A stretch of 64,000 nt of DNA, from contig WEDG01003421.1 of NCBI GenBank assembly GCA_017591395.1, positions 1 to 64,000 on the forward strand, read 5' to 3'. Made by a program: the position numbers and the translations under genes. The DNA comes from Schistocephalus solidus. Its lineage: Eukaryota; Platyhelminthes; Cestoda; Diphyllobothriidea; Diphyllobothriidae. The notes beneath the pieces were generated by a model. The model worked only from the letters and a program-made list of their open reading frames with translations. It did no database searches and was not told the DNA's origin. Within the stretch, counting starts at the first letter, position 1. The number at the start of each line of letters is the position of its first letter. This document shows positions 44,825-55,529 of the stretch, one piece after another.

Positions 44825-46870
44825 ATTCAGTTCAGTTCAGTTCATTTCAGTTCAGTGTATTTTGAGAAAAATAGGCTTACGCCTTTGAAATCCCTTTTTG
44901 ATACAGAAAGTCGGAAGAATAATAAGCAATGTAAAAAAGTTACAGTCAAGTGAATGCAGGCAGATTTACGTGGTTCACGGATATTTTTAAGGTAAAGTAG
45001 TCACATAATCTCCCCGGTGCAGCAACATATGTATGTCAAGCCGATGTTTAAATATATCCACAGACTGGGACATTACAATCGCCTCAGGTACGTTATTCCA
45101 CGGTTTCAAGACACGGTTGGTGAAAAAATACTTTCTCACATCCAATCTTACTTGGGGCACACTTAGTTTGAATGGATGACCTCGGAGAGTATTCGTAGTA
45201 GCAAGTTGGAAAAAGTCATCACATAGGAGGGCGCAATCCATGCCACGCACGATACGAAAGGTTTGTATCAAGTCTCCACGCAACTGCCTATAACTCAGAG
45301 GATAGAGCCGTAGGTTATTTAGGCGAATCTCATATGGCAGTTCACCTTGACCTCTTACTAATTTTGTGGCTCGTCCCTGTACCCTTTCGAGCATTTTGTA
45401 GTCCTGTTGGGTCCACGGTCGCCAGGCTTGGATCGCATATTCAAGATGGGGCCTAACAAACGTACCAAAGACTTTAGAAAAGCAGTCTTCATCGAAAAAC
45501 TTTAAATGCCCGCTTGATAGAGTACAGCATTGAATTGGCGGATTTAACCGCCTTGCAGCATTGCGTAGAAGGCTTCAGGTTGTCTGTCATCCAAACGCCG
45601 AGATCCTTCTGTGTGTGTGTTTTCTCGGAATGGCATACCGTTCAAAAATTAGGGACGCATATCAGTGACCTGATTCCGACTTCCCAGACGTAGCAGGGCG
45701 CATTTTTTTGAGTTGAAGGACAAGAGCCATTTGCGGGACCACTCGTCCAATCGATGGAGATTTTCTTGGAAATCGTCTCCATCGGCAGCATTGTTGATAA
45801 CTTTCCACATTTTTATATCGTCCGCAAACATAGCACAGTCAAAGTCCAATTCCTGTACACAATCATTAATAAACAAGAGAAATAGGATTGGTTCGAGAAC
45901 TGATCCTTGCGGAACTCCACTCTCGATGATTGTGCGCTTTGATCGCGATCCGCCTACGCAGACCACTTGGGAACGACCGACGAGAAAATTCTTGATCCAC
46001 GTTAGAAGTTTGCCTCCAATACAAAACATTCTTATCTTATAAAGGAGACGCTGGTGCGGAACACTATCGAATGCCTTCTGGAAATCAATGTAGTGCCCAT
46101 ATGCACAGTGTATTTTTGCATCGAGTGCTTTTGTCCTCCAGCTTTGCATAGTATAAAAGTAAGTTCGTAACACACGATCTTCCCCTACGAAAGCCGTATT
46201 GTGCAGTTGATAAGAGGTTATGGGTTTCTAAATAAATCATCAATTCCTTTTTTGACAAGCTTTTCCATAACCTTGCAACAGATTGAGGTCAGGCTGACAG
46301 GCCTGTAGTTTGTAGCAAATGCACGACTACCGCTTTTGTGAAGCGGTGTAATGTGGGCAGTTTCCAGTCGGTAGGAAGCATTCCCGTGTCAAACGATTTC
46401 TGGCACAGAAAGGATAGCGGTTTGGCCAGCTCTCGAGCAAGTTTGAGGAGTAACTTTGCTGGAATCTCCTCGGGGCCAGGGGATTTGCATGCGTTCAGAC
46501 TTTTAATTCTTCAAAGACCGCCTCTTCTCGAAAGAGCCTATCCTGAATAATTGGTGCTCCCATAGCCTCGCAACTAGATGGAATAATAACTGCTTCTCGG
46601 GTGAAAACTGACTGAAAGAACTGTGAAAAGTGTTCAGCTTTGTTTTTGAATTTCTGTAATCTCGAAACCATCATCGTTTCTCATTACAAGAATTGGATTC
46701 CTGTTTCGTGTGCTTTTTCTTACATAGCTGTAGAGCAATTTGGGATTGTGAACTGCTCGCTGGAGCAAATCCCTCTCGTAATCCCGTCGGCTGTTAAAGA
46801 TTAAGCTTTTAACCTTGTTCCTTTGCGTTTTGTATGTTTGCAGGGCTAAATTTTCAAAGCCTCATTAAAT
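44825..46870 (-). mobile_element. CR1-like LINE 'K', copy 1
   Basis: Minus-strand order: RNKVKSLIFNSRRDYERDLL (46,825-46,765), NACKSPGPEEIPAKLLLKLA (46,495-46,435), palm YIDFQKAFDSVPHQRLLYKI (46,100-46,030), ESGVPQGSVLEPILFLLFIN (45,925-45,865), intact FADDIKMWKV (45,835-45,805), then LERVQGRATKLVRGQGELPY and LYPLSYRQLRGDLIQTFRIV (45,390-45,250), and FFTNRVLKPWNNVPEAIV near 45,125-45,070. The 3' end has a short TTCAG array (44,827-44,857; CTGAA on the element strand), the usual terminal microsatellite of CR1 elements. Single frameshifts (near 45,650 and 46,180) inactivate it. Confidence 0.9.
45649..46173 (-). pseudogene. Reverse transcriptase core of LINE K, copy 1
   Basis: An open stretch of about 174 codons with the fingers-palm core: FDSVPHQRLL, VPQGSVLEPILFL and the catalytic FADD, then the thumb start LHRLDEWSRKWLLSF. 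All three palm signatures are intact, making this the best preserved CR1-type palm in the window. It is still only a piece, closed on both sides by frame breaks. Confidence 0.85.
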
Positions 46871-47400
46871 TTCACGCAGATTTACGTCAAAAGGACGAAA
46901 TCTAAAGGTTAATTCTAGAAAAAAGTGGAAATTTTGTAAATTTACCTTATTTCCAGCGAAAAATAATTTGCAGTAGCTGGTATACCAGTTGATATAATTT
47001 TTCATCCTGCATAGTCTCTTTGCTAATTCTATTTTCAGCTAAAACTCATTACCTAGTATATTTTTGCTTGCAGTGCTTTGCTTTAAACGCATATTTCAAA
47101 TATTACATCTTTTATTCCACAAAACGTCACTAGTGACAATTTTCCTTTCCTACTATCGATTTGAAAAATACTTTGATTTTAATATCAATATGAAACCCCA
47201 GTCAGCGCTTAGACGCAAACATCCTCTTAGCGTAAAACTTCCCACTAGAGCAACCCACCGTAAGCATGAAGAAATTAGACATTGACGCCCTGGAAAACTT
47301 TAATACCTTTGATGTCTAAATATGATTCTCTCTTCACGATCCTTGGTACCATTTTTGAGGGAAAGTTGTCTTCACTCACTTCTCGCATTGTTGAGAATTC
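46871..47400. other. Non-coding spacer between two LINE copies
   Basis: AT-rich DNA with no motifs. The short frames at 47,064-47,503 are unsupported. Confidence 0.4.
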
Positions 47401-49070
47401 TCAACAAAAAATAAAAAGGAAGAAGTCCGAGAATTCCAGGCAACAATCCAATCCCTTCACAATGCGGTATGTCTGCAGGAGATCACCACGCATTTGCCTA
47501 TAACTCAAAGTGAACAGATTAAGATTAATTAGGCGGGTTGGATATGGCAAGGAGCTTTGACTTCTAACCCTTTTGGTGGCTTTCCTCTGTACTCTTTCGA
47601 GGCAGTTCTGAGCTTGAACTGTCCAGGGTTTCCAGGCTTGCATAGCATATTCCAAATGCGGTCTAATGAATGTTCCAAAAGTCTTAGCGAAGAGATCTTC
47701 ATAGAAATCCAAAAAGGTTCGTCTGATGGCATGCAAACCGCAATTGCGCTCTTCGCCACTTTCGAGCAGTGAGACGATGGTTTTAAGGTGGTGGTCGCCA
47801 GCACACCAAGGTCCATTTGGGTTTCCACGTCTTTTAAGGCTTCATCGTTGAGAAAGTAACTTATACTTTCGGCAGATCCAGATGGGTTGCCTAAGCAAAT
47901 TACTGTACACTTATCGACGTCGAACCGCAAAAGCAAATGATTCGACCACTCCTCCAACCGAGTTAGGTTGATCTGCAGTTTGATCTTCGTCAGCAGGGCT
48001 CTGGATTACATTCCAGATTTAAATGTCATCGGCAAACATTGCTGCTTCACAGTCGAGATTCCTGACACAATCGTTCACGTTTATTAAAAACAGTATTGGC
48101 CCTAGTACTGAACCCTGAGGAGCACCACTCTCGACCGCAGCAGAACTTGACCTCTCTTGGCCGATGCACACAACCTGGCTCCGACCCACGAGGAAGTTTT
48201 CGATCAACTTGAGGAGGTTACCTCTGATTCCAATTCTTTCAAGCTTGTACAACAGTCTCTCGTGCGGCACAGTATCGAAGGCCTTTTGAAAGTCAATGAA
48301 GGCAATGTGAACCGCGTGTCTATCTTCAAGTGCTTGGATCCACCTCTGGAGCGAATAGAGCAAATTCGTTGTGCATGATCTTCCTTTTCTGAACCCGTGT
48401 TGACAGCTTGATAACAAATTATGAGTCTCCAGGAATTTCACCGATTGGCTCTTGATGTTCCTTTCCATAATCTTGCCAAGGATGCATGTCAAGCTTATGG
48501 GCCTGTAGTTTGTCACTGACGCCCGGCTACCGCTTTGTACAAGGGAGTTATATGTGCTAGCTTCCAATCGAAAGGAAGTGTTCCGGAGTCAAATGACTTT
48601 TGAAAGAGCACTAACAGAGGTGCGGACTTCTTTCAGAAGCTTGGGTGGAAGCTCGTCTGGTCCTGGGGATTTCGACTCTTTTAGTTCTTTTAATTCCTTT
48701 TGGATCAAAAATTCTGAAAATAGTATGTGGCTAATGCTTGCAGTCGGCGGGTTATCCACTGAGGGACGAAGGAACCTTGCCTCGTTTGTGAAGACTGAGT
48801 GGTAGAACTGTGAAAAGTACTCGGCTTTTTCCCTGTTTTCAGAAATTTCGACGCCCATGGCAGTTTTAATCAGCGGTATTTGATGCCTATTCCTTGTACA
48901 TCTACGGAGGTAACTGTAGACTAACTTTGGATTCTGCGTTGCCATTTGCAGTAAAGTCTTCTCAAATTATCTTCGCGTTTTAAGAATAAGGCTTCACATT
49001 TTGTTTCTCTGTGTTTTATACTTATTAAAATAGGTGACTTGATTAGACTCGCAATATTTCCTCCACAACT
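47401..49070 (-). mobile_element. CR1-like LINE related to K, copy 2
   Basis: Minus-strand frames: KLVYSYLRRCTRNRHQIPLI then ELKESKSPGPDELPPKLLKE (48,925-48,625), NYRPISLTCILGKIMERNIK and SCQHGFRKGRSCTTNLLYSL, IAFIDFQKAFDTVPHERLLY, ESGAPQGSVLGPILFLINVN and AAMFADDI (48,510-48,019). Then SNHLLLRFDVDKCTVICLGN and QMDLGVLATTTLKPSSHCSK (47,945-47,755), and RVQRKATKRVRSQSSLPYPT with LFTLSYRQMRGDLLQTYRIV (47,625-47,445). It differs clearly in sequence from K copies 1 and 3, so it is a sister subfamily. It is truncated at 47,401 and frame-broken near 48,010 and 48,590. Confidence 0.9.
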
Positions 49071-49200
49071 TGTGCTTCCTGTTATGGAGAAAATATTGCA
49101 AGTCTAATCAAGTAGCCTATTTTAAAGAGTTTAAAACACAGAGAAACAAAATGAGAAGCCTTATTCTTAAAATGCGAAGAGAATTTGAGAAGACTTTGCT
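48955..49200. repeat. Inverted repeat at the head-to-head junction of two K-type LINEs
   Basis: About 110 bp left of 49,066 (running leftward) and right of 49,090 (running rightward) are near-identical reverse complements. Shared words include TTGCRAGTCTAATCAAGT, CACAGAGAAACAAAATG and AAGCCTTATTCTTAAAA. The loop is only about 20 bp. It joins the minus-strand copy 2 to the plus-strand copy 3. Confidence 0.85.
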
Positions 49201-50980
49201 GCAAAAGGCAACGCAGAATCATAAGTTAGTCTACAGTTACCTTCAGTCTACCGTTAGTCTACAGTTACTTCAACTTTGCTAATGTTAAAAAAGACTTATT
49301 AAAAAATTTTAAAATGTATGAAGGCATGCAAATCCCCCGGCCCCGACGAGATTCCAGCAAAGCTACTCCTCGAACTTGCTCGAGAGCTGGCAAAACCGCT
49401 ATCCTTTTTGGGCCAGAAATCGTTCGATACGGGAATTCTTCCTACCGACTGGAAAACAGGCCACATCACACCGCTTAACAACAGTGGTAGTAGTGCATTT
49501 GCTACAAACTACAAGCCTGTCAGCCTGACCTCAATTTGTTGCAAGGTTTTGGAGAAGGTTGCCAATAAATAATTAATAAAAAAACGAATTGATGATTTAT
49601 TAAGAAACCCGTAACCTCTTATCAACTGCACAATACGGCTTTCGTAGGGGAACATCGTGTGATACGAACTTACTTCATACCATGCAAAGCTGGACAAAAG
49701 CACTCGACGCAAAAAACACTGTGCATGTGGCCTACATTGATTTTCAGAAGGCCTTCGATAGTGTTCCACACCAGCATCTCCTTTACAAGTTGAGAATGTT
49801 TGGTATTGGAGGCAAACTTCTTACGTGGATCAAGAATTTTCTCGTTGGTCGTTCCCAAGTGGTCTGTGTAGGCGGATCGCGATCAAAGCGCACAGTCATC
49901 GGGAGTGGAGTCTCACAATGTTTAGTGCTCGGACTGATTCAATTTCTCTTGTTCATTAGTGATTGTGTACAGGAATTTGTCTGTAACTTTGCTATGTTTG
50001 CGGACGATAAAAAATCTGGAAAGTTATCCACAATGCTGCCGATGCAGAGGATATCCAAGAAAATCTTCGTCGATTGGACGAGTGGTCCTGCAAATGGCTC
50101 CTGTCCTTCAACTCAAACAAATTCACCCTGCTACGTCTGGTAAATCGGAATCAGGTCACTGATATGTGACCATACTATTTGAACGGTTTGCCACTCCGAG
50201 AAGCACACACACAGAAGGATCTTGGAGTTTGGATGAAAGGCAACCTGAAGCATTCTACGCAATGTTCAAAGGCAGCTAAATCCGCCAATTCAATACTGTA
50301 CGCTATCAAGCGGGCATTTAAGTGTTCAATGAAGACAGCTTTTCTAAAGTCTATGGTAAGTTTGTAAGGCCACATCTTGAAGATGCGATCCAAACCTGGC
50401 GACAGTGGACCCAACAGGACTACAACATGCTCGAAAGGGTGCAGCGGCGAGCCACAAATTTAGTAAGAGTTCAAGGTGAACTGCCATATGAGATTCGCCT
50501 AAATAACCCTAAACTCTATCCTCTGAGTTATAGGCAGTTGCGCGTAGACTTGATACAAACCTTCCATATCGTGCGTGGCATGTATTGCGCCCTCCTATGT
50601 TATGACTTTTTCCAACTTGCCACTTTGAATAATCTCCGAGGTCATCCATTCAAACTAAGTGTGCCCCCAAGTAAGATTGGATGTGAGGAAAGTATTTTTC
50701 ACCAACCGTGTCTTAAAACCGTGGAATAACCTACCTTGAGGCGATTATTATGTCCCAGTCTGTGGATATATTTAAACATCGGCTTGACATACGTATGTTG
50801 CTGCACCGGAAGACTATGTGACAACTTAACTTTAACAATATCGTGTACCACGTAAATCTGCCTGCATTCACTTGACTGTAACTTTTACATTGCTTCTTAT
50901 TCTTGCTATTTTTATGAGATAAATAGGGATTCCAAAGGCATAAGAATATTTTCCTCAAATACACTGAACTGAACTGAACC
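49080..50980 (+). mobile_element. CR1-like LINE 'K', copy 3
   Basis: Plus-strand order: FKTQRNKMRSLILKMRREFE (49,128-49,187), KACKSPGPDEIPAKLLLELA (49,321-49,380), NYKPVSLTSICCKVLEKV, YIDFQKAFDSVPHQHLLYKL (49,735-49,794), SGVSQCLVLGLIQFLLFISD (the usual PQG damaged to SQC) and FADDKKSGKL. Then FVRPHLEDAIQTW (50,361-50,399), LERVQRRATNLVRVQGELPY and LYPLSYRQLRVDLIQTFHIV. The 3' end carries ACTGAACTGAACTGAAC (50,962-50,978), like copy 1. It is the same family as copy 1 in opposite orientation. Damaged motifs and frameshifts show it is dead. Confidence 0.9.
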
Positions 50981-50999
50981 ACTCTGGATTGGGCAAGCT

Positions 51000-51430
51000 T
51001 TTGTTTCAAATTATGATCCACGTATTTTCCACGATACATTGCAAGGCCTAACAGAAGGCCTCATCCATTTCATTCCACAAAAAGACCTTTATATAAAATA
51101 CTGCTTATTCTCCGGTGCCACAATTTCTTCAAATTTGACTACAAATTACGAAAGCAGCTTAGGGATCCGTCCATTTTGTTCGTTATCGGTACACTTAAGG
51201 ATCGCACAAATAGTAACATTGGCTTCTAAATGAGGGATCACTGAGATAGGCGTAGGGAGTCTCTAGCAAAGCTAGCGTGTGATAATACTTCCAGATCTGT
51301 TGAACTATTTTTAGAATTTATATTTGGTTAGCACCGGCAAGGCACTGTCTAAGCAACAAGTAACGAAATAAAGTACGACAATGTGTGCAGATAAAATGTA
51401 CAAATACATAACTTGTCCTGCTATGTCAAC
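51000..51430 (+). mobile_element. LINE 'S' fragment in plus orientation
   Basis: LSVHLRIAQIVTLASK (51,184-51,231) matches VHLRIAQIFELASK of S copy B. After a frame change, RRRESLAKLACDN then TSRSVELFLEF (51,250-51,330) matches its KRRESRALSDGNSSKSVALI. This is the linker between endonuclease and reverse transcriptase. It lies tail-on to copy B, which starts at 51,436 on the other strand. Confidence 0.7.
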
Positions 51431-52437
51431 AGTTAGCGATGTTTTAAAATTAATGGTGAACTAGAAAAAATAGGCAGTGAAAAACTCCTACCATAAAAAT
51501 GGAGGCAGAGTTCAATAAGCCTTCATTTTTTAATAGAAGGTAGGAGAAAAAAACTGCTTAGGAAAAAATGGTCAGGTGGTAGATTAGGGTAATACGGTAG
51601 TAGCATTTCAGAATGAGATAATGAAACGTCGAGGTGATTCGTTCTTGATCTCTTAGGCGTATGAAACAAAATCTCACGAAAATGCTTCAATGAACTTAAG
51701 TCCTCAGCATCTTAGGATCCGGAATTGAATTCTGATGATGGTTAGTATCCAAAGAAATGGTAGCAATTTAGACTGTGGACCACCGAATGTGTACGTCCGA
51801 ATGACGTCATCGTTTGGATGACTGGTGATATAAGGAGACATCATAGTTCATGGGCGACCTGAGGTAGTGAAAATATAGTTTAAAGAGGGTCACGTAAATT
51901 CCCGATGGTCCTTTCTCCGAGTCATGGGGAAAGCTACTGGGAAAAGATGAGGAAAATAAAAGGTTAATATAATCAGGGTTAAGATAAATGTGCAGTCTTC
52001 GCTTGAATGCAGATAGACTGTTAACGAACTAATTTCAATTGGCAAGTTATTCCAAAGAAAAACTATACCTAGAAGCAAAGAAGAGAGCGTTTACACGTGG
52101 AGGATGCAGGGGAGGTATAAATTGGTGCAGAATTTTTAGGTTATAATCAAGACTAACGGGGGTAATGACAGAACGCTTGGGGAGATTTGAACTATTATTT
52201 AGTCGGAAAAGGAGACAAAAGCCTGCTTCAAGTCTCCTGACCCAAAGAAATTTTAGCTTCATTAGCTGGCATCTTGTTGAGTGGGAAGTAGTTGAAAGAG
52301 TCGGAAATAGGAGTTTTTTTGTGAAATGTCTTTGAAATTTTCCAATTTTTGAACGGCAAAGATTCGTTCATTAAAACCAAACAAAGGACAGCAAAAATTC
52401 AAGAATGGGAAGTACAAACATACGATATAGTCTTAAT

Positions 52438-52911
52438 TCAAATTTCAGAAAGGTAGAAATTATAAGAAATAAAGCCGCAAATCTGAGCAGCTCTGGCCGT
52501 AATTCTATCGGCATGAGGCGAAAGAGCTAATTTATTGGTGTAGCTTAAGCCCAAGTCCTTGATGGAGGAACATTTAATCATAGGGCAACCTTCAAAGATA
52601 AGAGGTTGTGTCAGCCTTTCAGGCCCAAAACTCATGTAGCGACACTTAGTAGGTGAGAACTCCATTAGCCATGTGGAGCTCCACGCCGAAAGAGCGTCTA
52701 TGTCCGAATGAATTTGTTCAAGGCATTGTTCGGTCGTATAGTTAGAGAAGGAATACACGCATTTGAGGTCATCAGCATAAATAAAAGATTGAGAATGTTT
52801 AACTATCGATGAAATATCATTTATGTACAGTAAGAACAACAGAGGACCTAATACGGTACCTTGAAGGACGCCACTCACAATCGAGGTAGCACTTGAGTAT
52901 GAGGACCCCAC
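52438..52911 (-). pseudogene. Reverse transcriptase palm and thumb of LINE S, copy B
   Basis: Open over 157 codons: VSGVLQGTVLGPLLFLLYIN, the catalytic box FIYADDLKCV with both aspartates, HSDIDALSAWSSTWLMEFSP, then KDLGLSYTNKLALSPHADRI. It continues out of frame on both sides (RT N-terminal remnants near 53,200-52,930 and the C-terminus near 52,400-52,200). Confidence 0.85.
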
Positions 52912-53484
52912 TAAAACCTTTTGTTTTCGATCATTTAGATATGATCTAATAAAGTCAGTAAGGGGACTACGAAATTCTATAGCTTCTAGTTTAGCTAGAA
53001 TTCATTTATGAGGCACTTTATCGAATGCCTTACTTAGATAAAAATAGATAACTACCACAGAGATATGATCATTACGAAGAGAGGTTAGTAGATTAAGAAA
53101 AGACATGTGGCAGGTTTTACAAGAGCGGTCCGGTAAGAAGGCGTGTTGGGAAAAGTTGATAATTTGATTGCTTATGCAAAAATCTGTGATTTGTTTTGCA
53201 ATTAGTTTTTCGAAGAGTTTAGCAATAGAGGGCGTTTTATGAACACCGCGATAGTTATGAATGTCCGAGCGGGAACCAGATTTAAAAACTGGTTTATAAT
53301 AGAAGTTTTCCAGTAATCGGGGAAGAAACCATTTTCGAGAAATACTGAGAATAACTTGCTTAGTAAAGGTGGAAAATCCCTTAACTGTTTAATAAGTGAG
53401 TTTGGAATGTTATCAGTTCCAACCGAATGTGAATTTTTTTAAGGTGAGCTCTTTCCTTTTGAATACATTAAGGCGAGAAATTAA

Positions 53485-54460
53485 TTAATTTATTTATTTA
53501 TTTTATTGCCAGTTTACAGGCAAGGTCAAAAAAATATACAGTAGAGGGTCAAGCTGACAGTGAAAAAAACTCCTGATCGTTGTTTCAGGTGTTTTCAGGA
53601 GAAAAAACTGCAGCTTATTGAGTAATTAAAGTTCTGGACAGGGACGCGTTAACACAGGTGCCCGGTGAAGAACCTCTCCATTCATTGTTACGGATCCGAT
53701 ATTCTGCACCAGCAGGTATTTCGGCGAGCGGCTGTTCGCTGTCGACTGAGAAATAAGCCGATTGAGGTCTGCAGAGCCAGTAATATTGCCCTCAGCATGA
53801 AGACCGGCACAGGATTCAGAGTCCATGAATGCCATCAGAACCGAAGAGAGCTTCAACAGAGTCAGCACCCAAAAGTTTTGGAAGGTGTCCTGAATGTAGA
53901 AAACTAGTGACAGTTCGCGTAAACAAGGGATAGCTTTGCTGAATTTTGATACTTCTAGGTAACTTATTCCAGATTGCTATAGCGTTTACCGAAAAAAACT
54001 GTCGGTATCTAACTGTGCGTGCCAAAGGAAGAAATAAAAATAAATCTCGATGACTGGTGCGCCGAGAGTGGTCGAGGTGCCTCAGAGATATAAGGGGGTT
54101 AAATGTACGACTGTTTAGTAGTTTAAACAGTAAAAATAGTCCCTTCTGTAATCTGCGAAGCCACAGCGGGTCAAGGCTTGTAAGCTCACAGCGTTGGTGA
54201 TAGGACAGGTTTCGGTGATCTGAATAGAAAAATCTTTTTGTAAAGAAGTGCTGGACTGATTCTATCTTCTTTCGTTCACTAGCGTGCAGAAGACTAAATA
54301 GAAACGAGCAATATTCCAGACTAGGCCTGACATACATTTTATAGAGGCTGATTCTATTTTTGACGGTTTTAAAATTTCTGAGAATAAACCCAGTAGTTTG
54401 GCGTGCTTTCGAGACAATCAGGGCGCAGTGCTCTGACAGATGAAGACTACTAGAGTATGA
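53485..54460 (-). mobile_element. LINE 'J', 5'-truncated copy nested in LINE S copy B
   Basis: About 976 bp present here but absent from S copy A, where the same flanks join directly (AAATTAATGGTTG near 39,440). It carries the post-RT region of LINE J (SEHCALIVSKARQTTGFILR, ISLYKMYVRPSLEYCSFLFS, AIWNKLPRSIKI) and an ATTT-rich 3' tail at 53,485-53,505. It aligns with 32,290-33,310. No clean target duplication is visible. Confidence 0.8.
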
Positions 54461-54775
54461 TATGGTTGATAGAAGAGAATTTGAAAGCAGAGGAATTGTG
54501 GGAGTGGGGCTAGTTTCAGTGGTTAAGTGGTTAGCAAAAAACGAATTTAACAACTCTGCTTTGCCCAAATCGTCTGTAACACGTTTTTTGTTACAGTCGA
54601 GTAAGGGCGGAGTTACATTCAGACGCTTGGCCGATAACCGAACATGGAAGATAAGAGCAACAGATTTGGATGAATTGCCATCACTTAGTGCCCGAGACTC
54701 CCTACGCTTATCTCTCGCGAGCCTAATTTTCGATGCTAATTCAAATATTTGTGCAATCCTTAAATGAACGGACAA
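53816..54775 (-). pseudogene. Chimeric S-J open frame, 319 codons
   Basis: The longest open frame in the window. Codons 1 to about 105 (54,775-54,461) are the pre-RT linker of LINE S: VHLRIAQIFELASKIRLARD and TPPLLDCNKKRVTDDLGKAE. From about codon 106 it is the C-terminal region of LINE J: LSEHCALIVSKARQTTGFIL, YVRPSLEYCSFLFSLLHASE and WNKLPRSIKIQ. It exists because J inserted in frame and in the same orientation. No catalytic domain is included. It is an accident of nesting and should not be annotated as a host gene, though a gene predictor would probably call it. Confidence 0.8.
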
Positions 54776-55300
54776 AGAGCTTTTAGATGAATCTTTAAGT
54801 TGTTTTCGTATTTTTTAAGTCTGTTCTGGAGAAAATGCGGAACAGTAGAAGAAGCTGTATTTGAATTAAATATCTTAAACGGGATTAAAGCCTGTAAATC
54901 TAAAATGTTTCCATTTCTAGTAACTGATCTGACCAGTTGGGACATGTTTGACAAGTTAATAGTATCGACCGATTTCCGATGTTTAGGCGTAGAGGAATTT
55001 GCCTGCCAGTCAACGTCTGGCAGATTGAAATCGCCTACGATTATTTTGACATCAAATTGAGTGTCTGCAACTTTTTGAAATAGTTCACAGAGCTCGCTTT
55101 CATTGCCAGAATAACACGGAGGATTAAAGACACAGCCAATTAACGCTTTTTTATTGTGAGGGAGGATGACTGAAGCAAAGCATACATTTCCAGAAAAGGA
55201 CGAAATGCTACGCTGAAACGGGAAATGTACAAATGATGACTTAATATAAAGGAGGCAACCACCGCCACGTTTTTCAGCGCGGTCTTGTCGGTACAAATTG
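54776..55300 (-). pseudogene. LINE S endonuclease domain (partial)
   Basis: Minus frame with RQDRAEKRGGGCLLYIKSSF, VFNPPCYSGNESELCELFQK, VKIIVGDFNLPDVDW (the GDFN motif of exonuclease-endonuclease-phosphatase enzymes) and LVRSVTRNGNILDLQALI (the NILDL region). The N-terminal Glu motif and the final SDH motif are missing or altered (SSTVPHFLQ near the end). This domain would nick target DNA to prime reverse transcription. Confidence 0.8.
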
Positions 55301-55529
55301 AAATTGCTATATGGCTTCTTACGGAGTACAAAGAGAACTCAGGATTCGATTCTTTCCCTTAGGTCTGTAGACGGAAAACTGGAGACCGACGACAAGGTTA
55401 AAGCATCCCTTCTTTTTCAAATTCTTACAGACCGTCTTAATCTGAGAGCCTAATACTTTTTTTGCTATTTCATCCATTCGTCAACCATTTTTACCCCTCC
55501 TTTTTCCTTCCTCCTCCTCCTCCTCATCC

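Larger units (their letters stand above)
51436..55340 (-). mobile_element. LINE 'S', copy B (interrupted by LINE J)
   Basis: The most complete S copy. Endonuclease at 55,296-54,780; pre-RT linker 54,760-54,465; J insertion 54,460-53,485; reverse transcriptase 53,480-52,200 with SGVLQGTVLGPLLFLLYIND and an intact FIYADDLKCVYSF box (52,880-52,770); then a 3' UTR to 51,436. Apart from the insert it is colinear with copy A. The 5' end near 55,340 is truncated: the first part of the endonuclease is missing. Stops and frameshifts are fewer than in other families. Confidence 0.85.
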
